A stretch of DNA of 64,000 bases, from assembly GCF_002174455.2 (NCBI RefSeq), contig NZ_CP147246.1, forward strand, positions 2,321,501 through 2,385,500, given 5' to 3'. How positions within the stretch are numbered: position 1 is the stretch's first letter; each line of letters starts with the position of its first letter. The DNA comes from Enterococcus sp. 9D6_DIV0238. GTDB lineage: Bacteria; Bacillota; Bacilli; Lactobacillales; Enterococcaceae. Shown here piece by piece: positions 25,396 through 34,733 of the stretch. The translations under genes and the position numbers were made by a program. The notes under the pieces were generated by a model. It did no database searches, had not been told where the DNA came from, and saw only the letters and a list, made by a program, of their open reading frames with translations.

Positions 25396-26328
25396 CTAGA
25401 TTCTATGACGCTGGATAAATGTAGAAGAAATAGTTGCTCTTTTGACAGTATCTGTAAATAACAACCCAAAGGCTTTTTCTCCACATAAGTCCAAATGATG
25501 ATCTACAGTTGGAAACTGCAATAACTTACTAGATAACAAATTTTCTTCACCGATGACAATAATTTCTTTCAACGATAGCTTCTGCAAGATCCCCGCAGCA
25601 ACATCATCGCCATTTGTAACGATTACTTCAAGATTTTCAACTTTCGAAAAGTATTCACCAGCTTTGATCCCATCTTCATAAGTCCGACAATCCCTAAAAA
25701 TCAATGAAGAATCTGCTGATCCAATTATTTTTCGATAGGCTTCCAATACGATCGCTGTACTAGCACTGTCTTTTTCTGGACGGCCGACAGTCAATCCTAT
25801 TTTTTTATACCCTTGTTTTATCAACAGTGTAAACAAATCATGGTAAGACTTTCCCCGATCGATCGAAACACAAGAAATCGGATAGTCTCCTGTATCTTCA
25901 CAACAAACGATCGGTGCATATTTTAAATACTTAGAAATGATATCAAATGAACTTTTTTTTGAAGTAATGATCATCCCATCCCAGGCTTTGGCAGCCAACT
26001 CATCTAAATAACGCTTTTCAATCGTTAAATCATAATTTGTCGGCAATAACGTGACCTTATATCCAGATTTGAAGGCAGCTTTTAAAATGCCGCTGACGAT
26101 TTTATCTGTATAAGGATGATCAGAAAATGGAATCATTACGGCAATATGCTTTGAATGCCCACTACTTAAATTTCTGGCCTTTATATTCGGAATATAGTCT
26201 AGCTCTTCCATGATGCTTAAAATTTTTTTACGCTTTTCTTCTGTCACGTAAGGATGGTTATTCAATACTCTGGAAACGGTAGAAACAGAATAGCCGGATA
26301 ATTTAGCGATATCACGAATAGTCGTCAT
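25396..26328 (-). CDS. LacI-family repressor
   Basis: In this 310-residue protein, the N-terminal LacI helix-turn-helix (TTIRDIAKLSGYSVSTVSRVLNNHPYV) and hinge (PNIKARNLSSGHS) precede a periplasmic-binding-like effector domain. The effector is unknown. The gene lies divergent to lacD with a small gene between. A symmetrical site TGAAACGCGTATCA lies in the shared promoter region. I infer autoregulation and control of the lacD-type aldolase. The effector domain is somewhat short for the family. Confidence 0.85.
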   Translation of the reverse strand: MTTIRDIAKLSGYSVSTVSRVLNNHPYVTEEKRKKILSIMEELDYIPNIKARNLSSGHSKHIAVMIPFSDHPYTDKIVSGILKAAFKSGYKVTLLPTNYDLTIEKRYLDELAAKAWDGMIITSKKSSFDIISKYLKYAPIVCCEDTGDYPISCVSIDRGKSYHDLFTLLIKQGYKKIGLTVGRPEKDSASTAIVLEAYRKIIGSADSSLIFRDCRTYEDGIKAGEYFSKVENLEVIVTNGDDVAAGILQKLSLKEIIVIGEENLLSSKLLQFPTVDHHLDLCGEKAFGLLFTDTVKRATISSTFIQRHRI

Positions 26329-26346
26329 GAGCGGCTCCTTTCAAGG

Positions 26347-26637
26347 CTATAGATGAAGTGAGGTAGAGAACAAAAGGGTCTTAAAGAATGCTAGAACCCG
26401 ATTCCCATAGTCGACAAAATGGTAATGCTCATCATCAAAATCAAAGCAAATGTATCCCAATCCATCTGATTCTTCTATAGATAGCCCTTCTATTTCCGTT
26501 AATTCTACTGTTTTACTGATCGGTTTGCAATAATTATTCAAACTGCGAACGAAAAGCTTCCCTTCTTTGAATTCGAGAGAAACAAAGTAATAATCCATCC
26601 CTAACTGATCCGTTAATTCAAGCATTGCATTGATCAT
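26347..26637 (-). CDS. Small protein of unknown function, upstream of the LacI gene
   Basis: This 96-residue acidic and aromatic-rich protein has no signal peptide or membrane segment (DGLGYICFDFDDEHYHFVDYGNR in the centre). It has an ACAGGAGG ribosome site and ends 18 bases before the LacI start, so the two are probably co-transcribed from the promoter that contains the operator-like palindrome. I do not recognise the family. Confidence 0.6.
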   Translation of the reverse strand: MINAMLELTDQLGMDYYFVSLEFKEGKLFVRSLNNYCKPISKTVELTEIEGLSIEESDGLGYICFDFDDEHYHFVDYGNRVLAFFKTLLFSTSLHL

Positions 26638-26675
26638 AAATAAACGCCTCCTGTCTTTTTTTTAACTATAAAGTA

Positions 26676-26689
26676 TGAAACGCGTATCA
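26676..26689. promoter_or_regulatory. LacI-type operator-like site
   Basis: TGAAACGCGTATCA has near two-fold symmetry around ACGCGT. On the minus strand it lies directly after TTGACC (26690-26695) and before TTTATA/TATAGT, so a bound repressor would occlude the promoter of the small gene and lacI. Confidence 0.55.
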
Positions 26690-26751
26690 GGTCAAGGCGA
26701 ATCATTGAAAAAATAAATGGATAGCATTTTCATAGGAAAAGTGTTTCTTTT

Positions 26752-26780
26752 TGTCTTAATAAATACGAGAGAGTATACTC
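26752..26780 (+). promoter_or_regulatory. Promoter of the lacD-type gene
   Basis: TTGTCT (26752-26757), a 17-base spacer and TATACT (26775-26780) lie 47 bases upstream of the aldolase ATG. Confidence 0.75.
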
Positions 26781-26827
26781 AAAGTAAGAGAGGAATTTCC
26801 TCAAAAATACTTAAAGGAGCTGCTAGT

Positions 26828-27817
26828 ATGATCAAAATCAGCCAGGCAAAAATGGATGCTCTGAACCGTCTGTCAAATGAAAAAGGTTTAATTGAAGCGT
26901 TGGCGATCGATCAGCGCGGATCGCTAAAAAAAATGATTTCAGACGCTGCTACAACAGCAACAGGAGAAGAAATCATTGATTTCAAAAAAGTTGCTTCAGA
27001 AGAATTGACTCCTTATTCATCTGCGATACTGTTAGACCCAGATTATGGATTGCCAGCAACAAAGGTACGTGATAAATCTTGCGGTTTACTTTTAGCGTAT
27101 GAAAAAACTGGTTATGATGCGTCCACTCCAGGAAGGATGCCGGATCTATTGGAAGATTGGTCTGTTTCACGTTTGAAAGAAGCTGGCGCAGATGCGATCA
27201 AGTTTTTACTCTATTATGATCCTGATGAACCTAGAGCGATCAATCATTTAAAGCATGTCTTTGTGGAACGACTTGGTAGTGAATGCTTGGGAGAAGATAT
27301 TCCGTTTTTTGTGGAGATCGTTACGTATGATACAGAAGTCTTAGATGCCGGATCAGCAGCTTTTGCCCGAATAAAACCACATAAAGTATTGGAGTCGATG
27401 GTCGAATTTTCTAAACCGCAATACCATATCGATGTACTAAAAATGGAAGTGCCTGTAAATATGAAATATGTTGAAGGATTCACTGAAAATGAAGTTGTCT
27501 ATAGCCGTAAAGAAGCACTGGCATATTTTAAGAAACAAAGTGAATTGACAGAGTTGCCGTTTATCTTTTTGAGTGCTGGGGTTTCGACAGAATTATTTCA
27601 GGAAACATTAAAATTTGCGAAAGAAGCTGGCTCAAAATTTAGTGGTGTCTTATGCGGCAGAGCTACTTGGCGTGAAGGGGTGAAACCATTTGCGTCAAAA
27701 GGAGAAGACGCAGGTCGAGATTGGTTTGCCACTCAAGGTAAAGCTAATATCGAGACGCTCAATGAAATCGTAGACGATTGCGGAACCTCATGGCGTTCTA
27801 AAGTGGAAGTGGGCTAA
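26828..27817 (+). CDS. lacD: Tagatose 1,6-bisphosphate aldolase, LacD type
   Basis: This 329-residue class I aldolase of the LacD family would cleave tagatose 1,6-bisphosphate (and often fructose 1,6-bisphosphate) to glyceraldehyde 3-phosphate and dihydroxyacetone phosphate. Visible features are LAIDQRGSLKKMI near the N terminus, LLDPDYGLPA, DAIKFLLYYDPD, the Schiff-base Lys region YHIDVLKMEVPVN and FLSAGVS. ATG at 26828 has AAAGGAG upstream. An earlier in-frame ATG at 26717 lies upstream of the promoter and is rejected. No other lac genes are nearby, so it is a stand-alone aldolase. A LacI-type repressor gene lies divergently. Confidence 0.92.
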   Translation: MIKISQAKMDALNRLSNEKGLIEALAIDQRGSLKKMISDAATTATGEEIIDFKKVASEELTPYSSAILLDPDYGLPATKVRDKSCGLLLAYEKTGYDASTPGRMPDLLEDWSVSRLKEAGADAIKFLLYYDPDEPRAINHLKHVFVERLGSECLGEDIPFFVEIVTYDTEVLDAGSAAFARIKPHKVLESMVEFSKPQYHIDVLKMEVPVNMKYVEGFTENEVVYSRKEALAYFKKQSELTELPFIFLSAGVSTELFQETLKFAKEAGSKFSGVLCGRATWREGVKPFASKGEDAGRDWFATQGKANIETLNEIVDDCGTSWRSKVEVG

Positions 27818-27825
27818 TAATCGAT

Positions 27826-27869
27826 AAAAAGTGGCAAAGAGCTTATCTAGCTTTTTGTCACTTTTTTTA
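27826..27869 (+). terminator. Terminator after lacD
   Basis: AAAGTGGCAAAGAGCT pairs with AGCTTTTTGTCACTTT (two G-U pairs) over a short loop and runs into T residues. Confidence 0.8.
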
Positions 27870-27999
27870 TTAGCGATCAGATGAAAGTTTAAAGAGAAAA
27901 TAAATCTTTTTTTCTACGTATTGCAGATAAACTTTCATTAAATTATAATCATTAAGTGGACTAAAAAGTAATAGGAAGAACAAGAGAGGAGCTTGAGTG

Positions 28000-29112
28000 A
28001 TGAATATTGGGATACCGAAAGAAATAAAAAATGGTGAAAATCGGGTGGCATTGCCGGCAGCCGGCGTTTTAGACTTGATCAAACATGGGCATACTGTTTA
28101 CGTTGAAACTGACGCTGGACTTGGAGCGTCGATTCATGATGAAGAGTATGCAGCAGTAGGAGCGACCATTGTTAAGACGGCAGAAGAAGCTTGGGCTCAA
28201 GAATTAGTGTTGAAAGTAAAAGAACCATTAGAAGAAGAATATCCATATTTAAGAGAAGATCTAACGTTATTTACGTACCTTCATTTAGCAGCGAATAAAC
28301 CATTAGCTGAAGAATTGATGAAACGTAAAGTGAAAACGATTGCCTATGAAAGTGTTCAGTTGGCGAACGGAGAATTGCCATTATTGGCTCCAATGAGTGA
28401 AATCGCTGGCCGCTTAGCGACACAAATCGGTGCTCAATTTTTAGAAAAGGTGCCAGAAGGAAAAGGTATTTTACTTGGCGGCGTACCAGGTGTAAAAAAA
28501 GGCAAGGTAACGATCATCGGTGGCGGTATTTCAGGCTGTAACGCAGCAAAGATTGCATTAGGCTTAGGTGCAGATGTTACGATCCTTGATGTAAATATCA
28601 AGAGACTACAGGAAATCGATAATCAGTTTGCTGGTGCCGTAAAGACACTCGTATCAAACCACTTCAATATTCAAGAAGAAGTAAAGCAAGCAGATCTTGT
28701 GATCGGTGCCGTATTACTTCCAGGACATAAAGCGCCTGTATTAGTCACAGAAGAAATGGTGGCATCAATGCCGGAACATTCTGTGATCATCGATATTGCG
28801 ATCGATCAAGGCGGAATTTTCGAAACGATCGATACAGTCACAACACATGGACATCCAACATATACAAAACACGGCGTGATCCATTATGCCGTAGCAAATA
28901 TGCCGGGAGCTGTTCCGCAAACTGCGACATTTGCTTTAGCGAACGCTACTCTGCAATATGTTTTAGAGTTAGCGAATAAAGGATTTGCACAAGCGATCGA
29001 GCAAAATCCAGCACTTTTAGTTGGCGTCAATACATTGAATGGTGCATTGACAAATCCCGCGGTTGCCGCAGATTTAGATTTAACGTATACATCAGTGGAA
29101 TCTGTTTTATAA
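28000..29112 (+). CDS. ald: Alanine dehydrogenase
   Basis: This 370-residue protein has the N-terminal signature [22 protein letters not shown], the substrate Lys in LKVKEP, a His in [10 protein letters not shown], the NAD-binding glycine motif [22 protein letters not shown] and a C-terminal [16 protein letters not shown] segment. It interconverts alanine and pyruvate plus ammonium using NAD. ATG at 28000 and GTG at 27997 are both possible; GAGGAG lies upstream. The M42 peptidase and peptide-binding protein genes follow closely, which suggests a peptide and amino-acid use group. Confidence 0.93.
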   Translation: MNIGIPKEIKNGENRVALPAAGVLDLIKHGHTVYVETDAGLGASIHDEEYAAVGATIVKTAEEAWAQELVLKVKEPLEEEYPYLREDLTLFTYLHLAANKPLAEELMKRKVKTIAYESVQLANGELPLLAPMSEIAGRLATQIGAQFLEKVPEGKGILLGGVPGVKKGKVTIIGGGISGCNAAKIALGLGADVTILDVNIKRLQEIDNQFAGAVKTLVSNHFNIQEEVKQADLVIGAVLLPGHKAPVLVTEEMVASMPEHSVIIDIAIDQGGIFETIDTVTTHGHPTYTKHGVIHYAVANMPGAVPQTATFALANATLQYVLELANKGFAQAIEQNPALLVGVNTLNGALTNPAVAADLDLTYTSVESVL

Positions 29113-29145
29113 TACATCGAAGAAGTTGAAAGGAGAATCGTGTAA

Positions 29146-30222
29146 GTGACAAAGAAAGAATCGTTAGATTTAATAGAAAAATTATCCAATGCTTCAGGTG
29201 TGTCAGGCTTTGAAGATGATGTTGTAGCGATTGCTAAAGAATTTTCAGCGTCTTTTGCACAAGTAGAAGAAGATCATATTCGTAATGTGTATATGAAGGT
29301 CGGCGAACAAAAAGCGGATCGACCAACTATTTTGTTTGATGCTCATAGTGATGAAGTCGGCTTTATCGTGCAAGCGATCAAACCGAATGGCACGCTACGC
29401 TTTTTACCGCTAGGCGGTTGGGTATCAAACACGATCCCTGCACATCGAGTACGGATCAAGACAGCAGATGGCAGCGAGGTTCCAGGAATCATTGCTAGTA
29501 AACCACCGCATTTTATGACCGATGCAGAGCGTAAAGAGACACAAACGATCGATGATATGGTGATCGATGTCGGCTGTGTCAGCGCGGAAGAAGTAACAGA
29601 AAAATTAAATATCGCAATCGGCGATCCTGTGATCCCGGACGTTACTTTTGAGTATTTAGAGAGCACCGATGTAATGATTGGAAAGGCATTTGATTGCCGT
29701 ATCGGCTGTGCTTGTTTGTTGGAAACATTGCAGGAGCTTTCTAAAAAGGAGTCACCTTTCAACTTGATTGGAACAATGACTGCTCAAGAGGAAGTCGGCG
29801 AACGCGGAGCAACAGTTGCGATGAATAATGTTCAGCCGGATTTGGCGATCGTTTTTGAAGGATGTCCGGCAGATGATACTTTTTCAGAAGAATATATGAT
29901 TCAATCCGGGCTGAAGCGCGGTCCAATGCTTAGAAATTTTGACGTATCGATGATAACGAATCCGCGCTTCCAACGATTTGCCAAAGAAACTGCTGAAAAA
30001 TATGGACTGCCGATGCAAAGCTCTGTTCGAAAAGGCGGCGGTACAAACGGTGCGATCATCAATCTGACAAATAAAGGCGTGCCGGCAATCGTGATCGGTG
30101 TACCTGTCCGTTATGCACATACACATTACGGATATGTGGCCTATCAGGATTACCAAGCAGCTTATCAATTAGCAGTCGCGATCGTCAATGATTTAGATCA
30201 AGCCATGATCGACAGCTTTTGA
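29146..30222 (+). CDS. M42-family metallo-aminopeptidase
   Basis: This 358-residue cytosolic peptidase has the metal-ligand motifs of M42 enzymes in order: DAHSDEVGF, FDCRIGCACLLE, TAQEEVGERGA (with the catalytic Glu pair), EGCPADD and a C-terminal HTHYGYV histidine. M42 enzymes form large tetrahedral aminopeptidase assemblies. It starts with GTG behind AAAGGAG. It lies between ald and an oppA-like gene. This would fit trimming of imported peptides, which is an inference from position. Confidence 0.9.
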   Translation: MTKKESLDLIEKLSNASGVSGFEDDVVAIAKEFSASFAQVEEDHIRNVYMKVGEQKADRPTILFDAHSDEVGFIVQAIKPNGTLRFLPLGGWVSNTIPAHRVRIKTADGSEVPGIIASKPPHFMTDAERKETQTIDDMVIDVGCVSAEEVTEKLNIAIGDPVIPDVTFEYLESTDVMIGKAFDCRIGCACLLETLQELSKKESPFNLIGTMTAQEEVGERGATVAMNNVQPDLAIVFEGCPADDTFSEEYMIQSGLKRGPMLRNFDVSMITNPRFQRFAKETAEKYGLPMQSSVRKGGGTNGAIINLTNKGVPAIVIGVPVRYAHTHYGYVAYQDYQAAYQLAVAIVNDLDQAMIDSF

Positions 30223-30249
30223 TCATAAATAGAAAATAGGGGGAAAACA

Positions 30250-31884
30250 ATGATGAACATGAAAAAGTGGGCACTGACAACAGTAGCTGCTAGCGCATTG
30301 GTTTTAGCATTAGCTGCTTGCGGTTCAGGAAGTAAAAAAGAAGATGCAGCAGATGATAAAAAACAAGTCTTAAAAGTGTTGGAAAGCGCTGAGTTACCAA
30401 CAATGGACATCTCTCAAGCAACAGATGTGGTCAGTTTTTCTGCTATCAGCCAAGTGATGGAAGGCTTATATGAGTTTGCAGACGATAGTACTTCAGCTCC
30501 TGCAATCGCTGAAGAAGTGGTAGAACCAACAAATGACGGAAAGACATATACGATCAAGTTACGCGAAGATGCAAAATGGAGTAACGGTGAGCCTGTAACA
30601 GCGAATGATTTTGTTTACTCATGGAAACGTACAGTCGATCCAAAAACAGGTTCAGAGTATGCGTATCTGTTTGACGGATTTGAAAACTACACAGCAATTT
30701 CTAAAGGAGAAAAACCAGCGTCTGATTTAGGTGTAAAAGCCCTAGATGATTATACACTGGAAATCAACTTAGAATATCCGATTCCATATTTATCTTCTCT
30801 TTTAGCCAAACCAACATTCTATCCACTGAATGAAAAGTTTGTTGAAGAAAAAGGAAAAGATTATGGAACCAATAGTGACAATATGATCTATAATGGCCCA
30901 TTCACATTAGCAGATTGGGATGGCACTAGCATCACATGGAACTACATCAAAAATGATAAATACCGTGAAGCAGACAAAGTCAAATTAGATGAAGTCAACG
31001 TTCAAGTAAGTAAAGAAATCGGTACAAACGTGAACTTATTCAAAGCAGGTGAAACAGATATTGCACCGATCAAAGGTGAATATGTAGATCAAGAAAAAGA
31101 CAATCCAGAATTAGTCACTCGTATTTACCCATCGACTTCATACTTACAGTACAACACTGAAAATAAAGTATTTGCGAATAAGAATGCTAGAAATGCTATT
31201 ACGGAACTGATCGATTCCGACCAAATCGCGAAAAATATCCTAAAAGATGGCTCAATGGCGATTGAAGCATTTGTTCCTAAAGGAATCGCAAACCAAGAAA
31301 CAGGGAAAGACTTTGCTGAAGAAGCGGGTACCTTGATGAAGACAGATGTCGAAGGTGGTAAGAAGCTTTGGGAAGATGCCAAGAAAGAGTTGGGCATCGA
31401 TTCTGCCTCTATTACATTATTGACATCAGATACAGATTCAGCGAAAAAATTATCTGAATATATCCAAGGATTGTTGACTGAAAACTTAAGTGGTTTGAAA
31501 GTAACGATCTCAAGTGTACCGTTCAAAAACCGTTTAGACCAAATGAGCAGTGGTGATTTTGATGTTGTCTTAGCAGGATGGGCAGCAACTTATGCGGATC
31601 CGTATGACTTCTTACAATTATTCAGAACTGGCGGCGAGCAAAACTACGGTAAATTCAGCAACGAAGAATTTGACAAATTACTGCAAGAATCAGCAACAAC
31701 TTACGCAACAGAGAATGAAAAACGCTGGGATACTTTATTAGATGCGCAAAAAGTATTGATGGAAAGTTCACCAGTAACACCATTATACCAAGCGTCAGAG
31801 GCTTTCTTAGTGAATGATCGAGTAGAAGGTTTAGTCTATCGTGCAATTGGTGCACCGTACTACAAAAACGTTTCAGTGAAATAA
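30250..31884 (+). CDS. Oligopeptide ABC transporter substrate-binding lipoprotein (OppA-like)
   Basis: This 544-residue lipoprotein has a lipobox LAAC near residue 24. The family 5 solute-binding fold shows in TYTIKLREDAKWSNGEPVTANDFVYSWKR and LAGWAATYADPYDFLQLF. It captures peptides at the membrane for an Opp permease. No permease or ATPase gene is adjacent, so it must work with transporter parts encoded elsewhere. A strong terminator follows. Confidence 0.92.
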   Translation: MMNMKKWALTTVAASALVLALAACGSGSKKEDAADDKKQVLKVLESAELPTMDISQATDVVSFSAISQVMEGLYEFADDSTSAPAIAEEVVEPTNDGKTYTIKLREDAKWSNGEPVTANDFVYSWKRTVDPKTGSEYAYLFDGFENYTAISKGEKPASDLGVKALDDYTLEINLEYPIPYLSSLLAKPTFYPLNEKFVEEKGKDYGTNSDNMIYNGPFTLADWDGTSITWNYIKNDKYREADKVKLDEVNVQVSKEIGTNVNLFKAGETDIAPIKGEYVDQEKDNPELVTRIYPSTSYLQYNTENKVFANKNARNAITELIDSDQIAKNILKDGSMAIEAFVPKGIANQETGKDFAEEAGTLMKTDVEGGKKLWEDAKKELGIDSASITLLTSDTDSAKKLSEYIQGLLTENLSGLKVTISSVPFKNRLDQMSSGDFDVVLAGWAATYADPYDFLQLFRTGGEQNYGKFSNEEFDKLLQESATTYATENEKRWDTLLDAQKVLMESSPVTPLYQASEAFLVNDRVEGLVYRAIGAPYYKNVSVK

Positions 31885-31901
31885 GTATTTATGAAAAGAA
31901 A

Positions 31902-31945
31902 ACAGACCGAAAAACGTGACAGCTGGCGTTTTTTGGTCTGTTTTT
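31902..31945 (+). terminator. Terminator after the oppA-like gene
   Basis: CAGACCGAAAAACG and CGTTTTTTGGTCTG form the stem, followed by TTTTTG. Confidence 0.85.
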
Positions 31946-32011
31946 GAATAAGAAATGATTTTTAAATAGCTTATCAGAAAGAATAACAGATTTTAAGAAG
32001 AGGAGTACAAC

Positions 32012-32470
32012 ATGAAATTAGAAAAAATGCATCAAGATAAATTCAAAGAGTACCTCGATATCGCTGTTTCAGAATATGCAAAAGATAAAATCAAGGCGGG
32101 AACTTGGGCTGAATCAGAAGCAATCAGTTTAGCAGAAAAAAGTTTTGCGGATTTACTTCCAGATGGACCAGACACAAAAGACAATTATCTCTTTTCGATA
32201 TTCATTCCTGAATCAACAGAAGAAATCGGTGTCATCTGGGTAAATGTCTCCGGAGGAAAAGGATTTATTTATGATTTTCTGATCAATGCTGAGTATCGAG
32301 GTCAAGGATATGGCAAACAAACACTGCTTTTGATCGAAGAATGGGGACAAGAACATGGGTTAGAAGAAATTGGCTTACATGTTTTTGCTCATAATCAGTC
32401 GGCGTATCAGCTGTATAAAAAGATGGGGTATTTGGAAACAGATATTACGATGGTAAGAAAGATAAATTAA
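32012..32470 (+). CDS. GNAT-family N-acetyltransferase
   Basis: This 152-residue protein has the acetyl-CoA-binding motif A (RGQGYGKQTLLLIEEWG) and the following HVFAHNQSAYQLYKKMGY segment that closes GNAT domains. The N-terminal ~60 residues are helical. Substrate unknown. GAAGAGGAG precedes the ATG. It appears monocistronic. Confidence 0.88.
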   Translation: MKLEKMHQDKFKEYLDIAVSEYAKDKIKAGTWAESEAISLAEKSFADLLPDGPDTKDNYLFSIFIPESTEEIGVIWVNVSGGKGFIYDFLINAEYRGQGYGKQTLLLIEEWGQEHGLEEIGLHVFAHNQSAYQLYKKMGYLETDITMVRKIN

Positions 32471-33227
32471 CGATGCTTATACTATTTGGCAAACAGTATT
32501 GAAAGGCGATAGTGAAATAATTGATCAAGATTAGTTTAAAGCAGAACAGCCCCTGTGAACTATGTCGTGCTGAATCAATAAATTTGATCTAGTGAAGCTG
32601 AATTCATAGACACCGTTTTCAGAACATTATTGGTCGCATATCAAAAATTTACGAGTCGAAAAAAACAAATTTTTTCAACTATAAAAATGTTGTTTAATTT
32701 AACAGATTCAAAAGAAGGCACTCTTCTTTTGAATTTGTTTCTTTTTCTTTAATTTGACCCTAAGTCAAGGGATTTAAATACTTTTTAAGAAGTTAAATAA
32801 AATCTATATTGCTGAATACATAAATATATACAGAAGTAGTCATACAGAGTTTCAGCAAGTGTATAATCCGATAATAAAAGAACATTTTTATAGAGCGTGT
32901 TTCATAAATTTAGAAACAAATATGGATGCCCACCCTCTGTCGCAGAACTTTTCACTTATTTTGCGTCTATATTAAAAAACAAGGATTCTTAAATAAAATA
33001 ATGAGAAGGCTATCAAAAATGGGATAGAGTTTTTTTCTATCTTGTTTTGATTGTTAGCTAAATGAAGGATAGAGTTTATTGAATCACGTTTCAAATAGCA
33101 AAATCAAAAAGCTATACATTGATCCGGCTTACTTTTTTTAGATTCACAAAAAACGTTATCAGATTAAGCTAGCAGACTATAATGGTATTAACGTAAAAAA
33201 TAATACAATATCCGAGAAAAATTAATC
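32471..33227. other. 757-bp intergenic stretch, no gene recognised
   Basis: This AT-rich stretch has no convincing reading frame on either strand. The one clear structure is a hairpin at 32706-32734 (ATTCAAAAGAAG and its complement, 5-base loop) followed by TTGTTTCTTTTTC, a likely terminator reading right. The rest may be decayed sequence at the edge of the AT-rich accessory patch that follows. Confidence 0.5.
32706..32746 (+). terminator. Orphan terminator-like hairpin
   Basis: A perfect 12-bp stem with loop GCACT and a T-rich tail lies 236 bases after the GNAT gene. Confidence 0.6.
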
Positions 33228-34664
33228 CTATTTTTGATTCATGCAATAATAAATATCCATCCAATTTTTTGCTGAAGGAATATCCTCTACTACAACAAGG
33301 TTTTCCAGAGCAACATTTTTGAGTGGGTAATTAGAAATACACAAATCATAGTTGCCTTTCTTTTCAATATCATTTAAGTATTTTTCTTCAGTTGCACAAT
33401 GAACTTCCACTCTTTTTGAAAACTTATTTTTTATTAGATAAGCTAAAAATGCTTCGTGCTCTGTTCCCAAATCACTAAATACTATCACTACTAATCTAGA
33501 ATACTTTTTATCTAATTGTTTATAGAGCTCATTCCATTGAAAAAATGTTTCATGCAGTAATTCTTCGTAGTACTTAGAGTACCAAGGAAATTGAGTTTGC
33601 CTTTCAAATGATATTAATATATCCCTGACGTTCTTAGCATATGTAGGATAGTTTCTTTTTATAGATATGCTAGATTGAGCAAAACGATTATGTATAATAT
33701 ACTCTTGAAATGGATAAACTCTATGTCTGATATGAATAAATTGAATCCAATTTGTAAGTTCGGTTTCATTTTTTTCAGAAATTTCTACATTTAAAGAAGA
33801 ACAGATTTGCTCCATATATTTTTTACTCCAATTGTTAATAACACTCTTTTCTTTATACTCTATCCAAGAAAAATCCCACCACAATATGGCTTGACAAAAA
33901 TTTTTGTAGTTTATCTTCGGATATTTAGAGAGCAAAATTTCTTTAATTTTCTGAAAAATAGTTTCATTTGTATCGATATTTCTTCCAACGTCATGTCCAA
34001 CAGAAAACATAAATCCTTGATCTTCACGAACAATTGCAATTGCCATGGAATACATCAAAAATTTTAGAGAGAGAGGAGTAACTCTAAAAGGTAAAATTTT
34101 TAATATGCTATTGACGAGTTCACAAATAAAATCTTTATCGATAGCAAAAGGCCACTCGCTTTCTTCATAGACTTCACAAAAATATAGTATAAAAAATAAA
34201 CGGATTTGTAATTCATTTTCTCCACACAAAACATATGTATCTTGCGCATGAGCGATAGTAATATTCCGATCCATTAATACAAGTTGTAATCGTTTATAAC
34301 TTCTATATAAACTTGATTCACTAATATATAGTCGTTTGGCGTGAAACGAAGTATCTTTATTTGGATAAAAAAAGAACGATTCAAGTAATGTTAGATCATT
34401 AGAATTTTTCATCATTTTTTTATAAAGTTCACCGATAGAGTGATTTTTGTTCATGAGTATTCGAATACCCCTTTTTTTTGATCTCTCGATAATAACATAG
34501 TCGGACCAAACATTTTCGAAGTAGTCACAATCTGATAGAACTGTTTGTTGTGAGCAACTTAAGCGGACGGTCAACTCTTTCATCGGTACCCATTGATTTG
34601 TATGAATCAAAATATCTAACAATCTAATCCGTCTAATTATCATATTTTGTATTAAACGTTCCAT
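33228..34664 (-). CDS. Mga/AtxA-type regulator, second copy
   Basis: This 478-residue protein has a winged helix at the N terminus (MKELTVRLSCSQQTVLSDCDYFENVW) and a second helix-turn-helix at about residues 100-135 (YISESSLYRSYKRLQLVLMDRNITI). PRD-like helical regions and an EIIB-like end (VVIVFSDLGTEHEAFLAYLIK) follow. It lies downstream of the sortase-like surface protein gene on the same strand and is AT-rich, so the pair may have been acquired together. Its target is probably the neighbouring surface gene, an inference from position. Confidence 0.78.
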   Translation of the reverse strand: MERLIQNMIIRRIRLLDILIHTNQWVPMKELTVRLSCSQQTVLSDCDYFENVWSDYVIIERSKKRGIRILMNKNHSIGELYKKMMKNSNDLTLLESFFFYPNKDTSFHAKRLYISESSLYRSYKRLQLVLMDRNITIAHAQDTYVLCGENELQIRLFFILYFCEVYEESEWPFAIDKDFICELVNSILKILPFRVTPLSLKFLMYSMAIAIVREDQGFMFSVGHDVGRNIDTNETIFQKIKEILLSKYPKINYKNFCQAILWWDFSWIEYKEKSVINNWSKKYMEQICSSLNVEISEKNETELTNWIQFIHIRHRVYPFQEYIIHNRFAQSSISIKRNYPTYAKNVRDILISFERQTQFPWYSKYYEELLHETFFQWNELYKQLDKKYSRLVVIVFSDLGTEHEAFLAYLIKNKFSKRVEVHCATEEKYLNDIEKKGNYDLCISNYPLKNVALENLVVVEDIPSAKNWMDIYYCMNQK

Positions 34665-34733
34665 CTCAATTCCTCCTTTTTTAATTGAGAGTAATTAAAT
34701 ATGCTTTAAGTATGCTTATAGATTTTAAAATAT

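Noticed and set aside
26717..26827. Longer LacD starting at 26717
   Set aside because: The extension would begin upstream of a good promoter (26752-26780). The family N terminus and an AAAGGAG site point to 26828.
32540..32620. Possible transposase remnant in the 757-bp gap
   Set aside because: A few codons after 32540 looked like an integrase-core fragment, but no frame of useful length or motif supports it.
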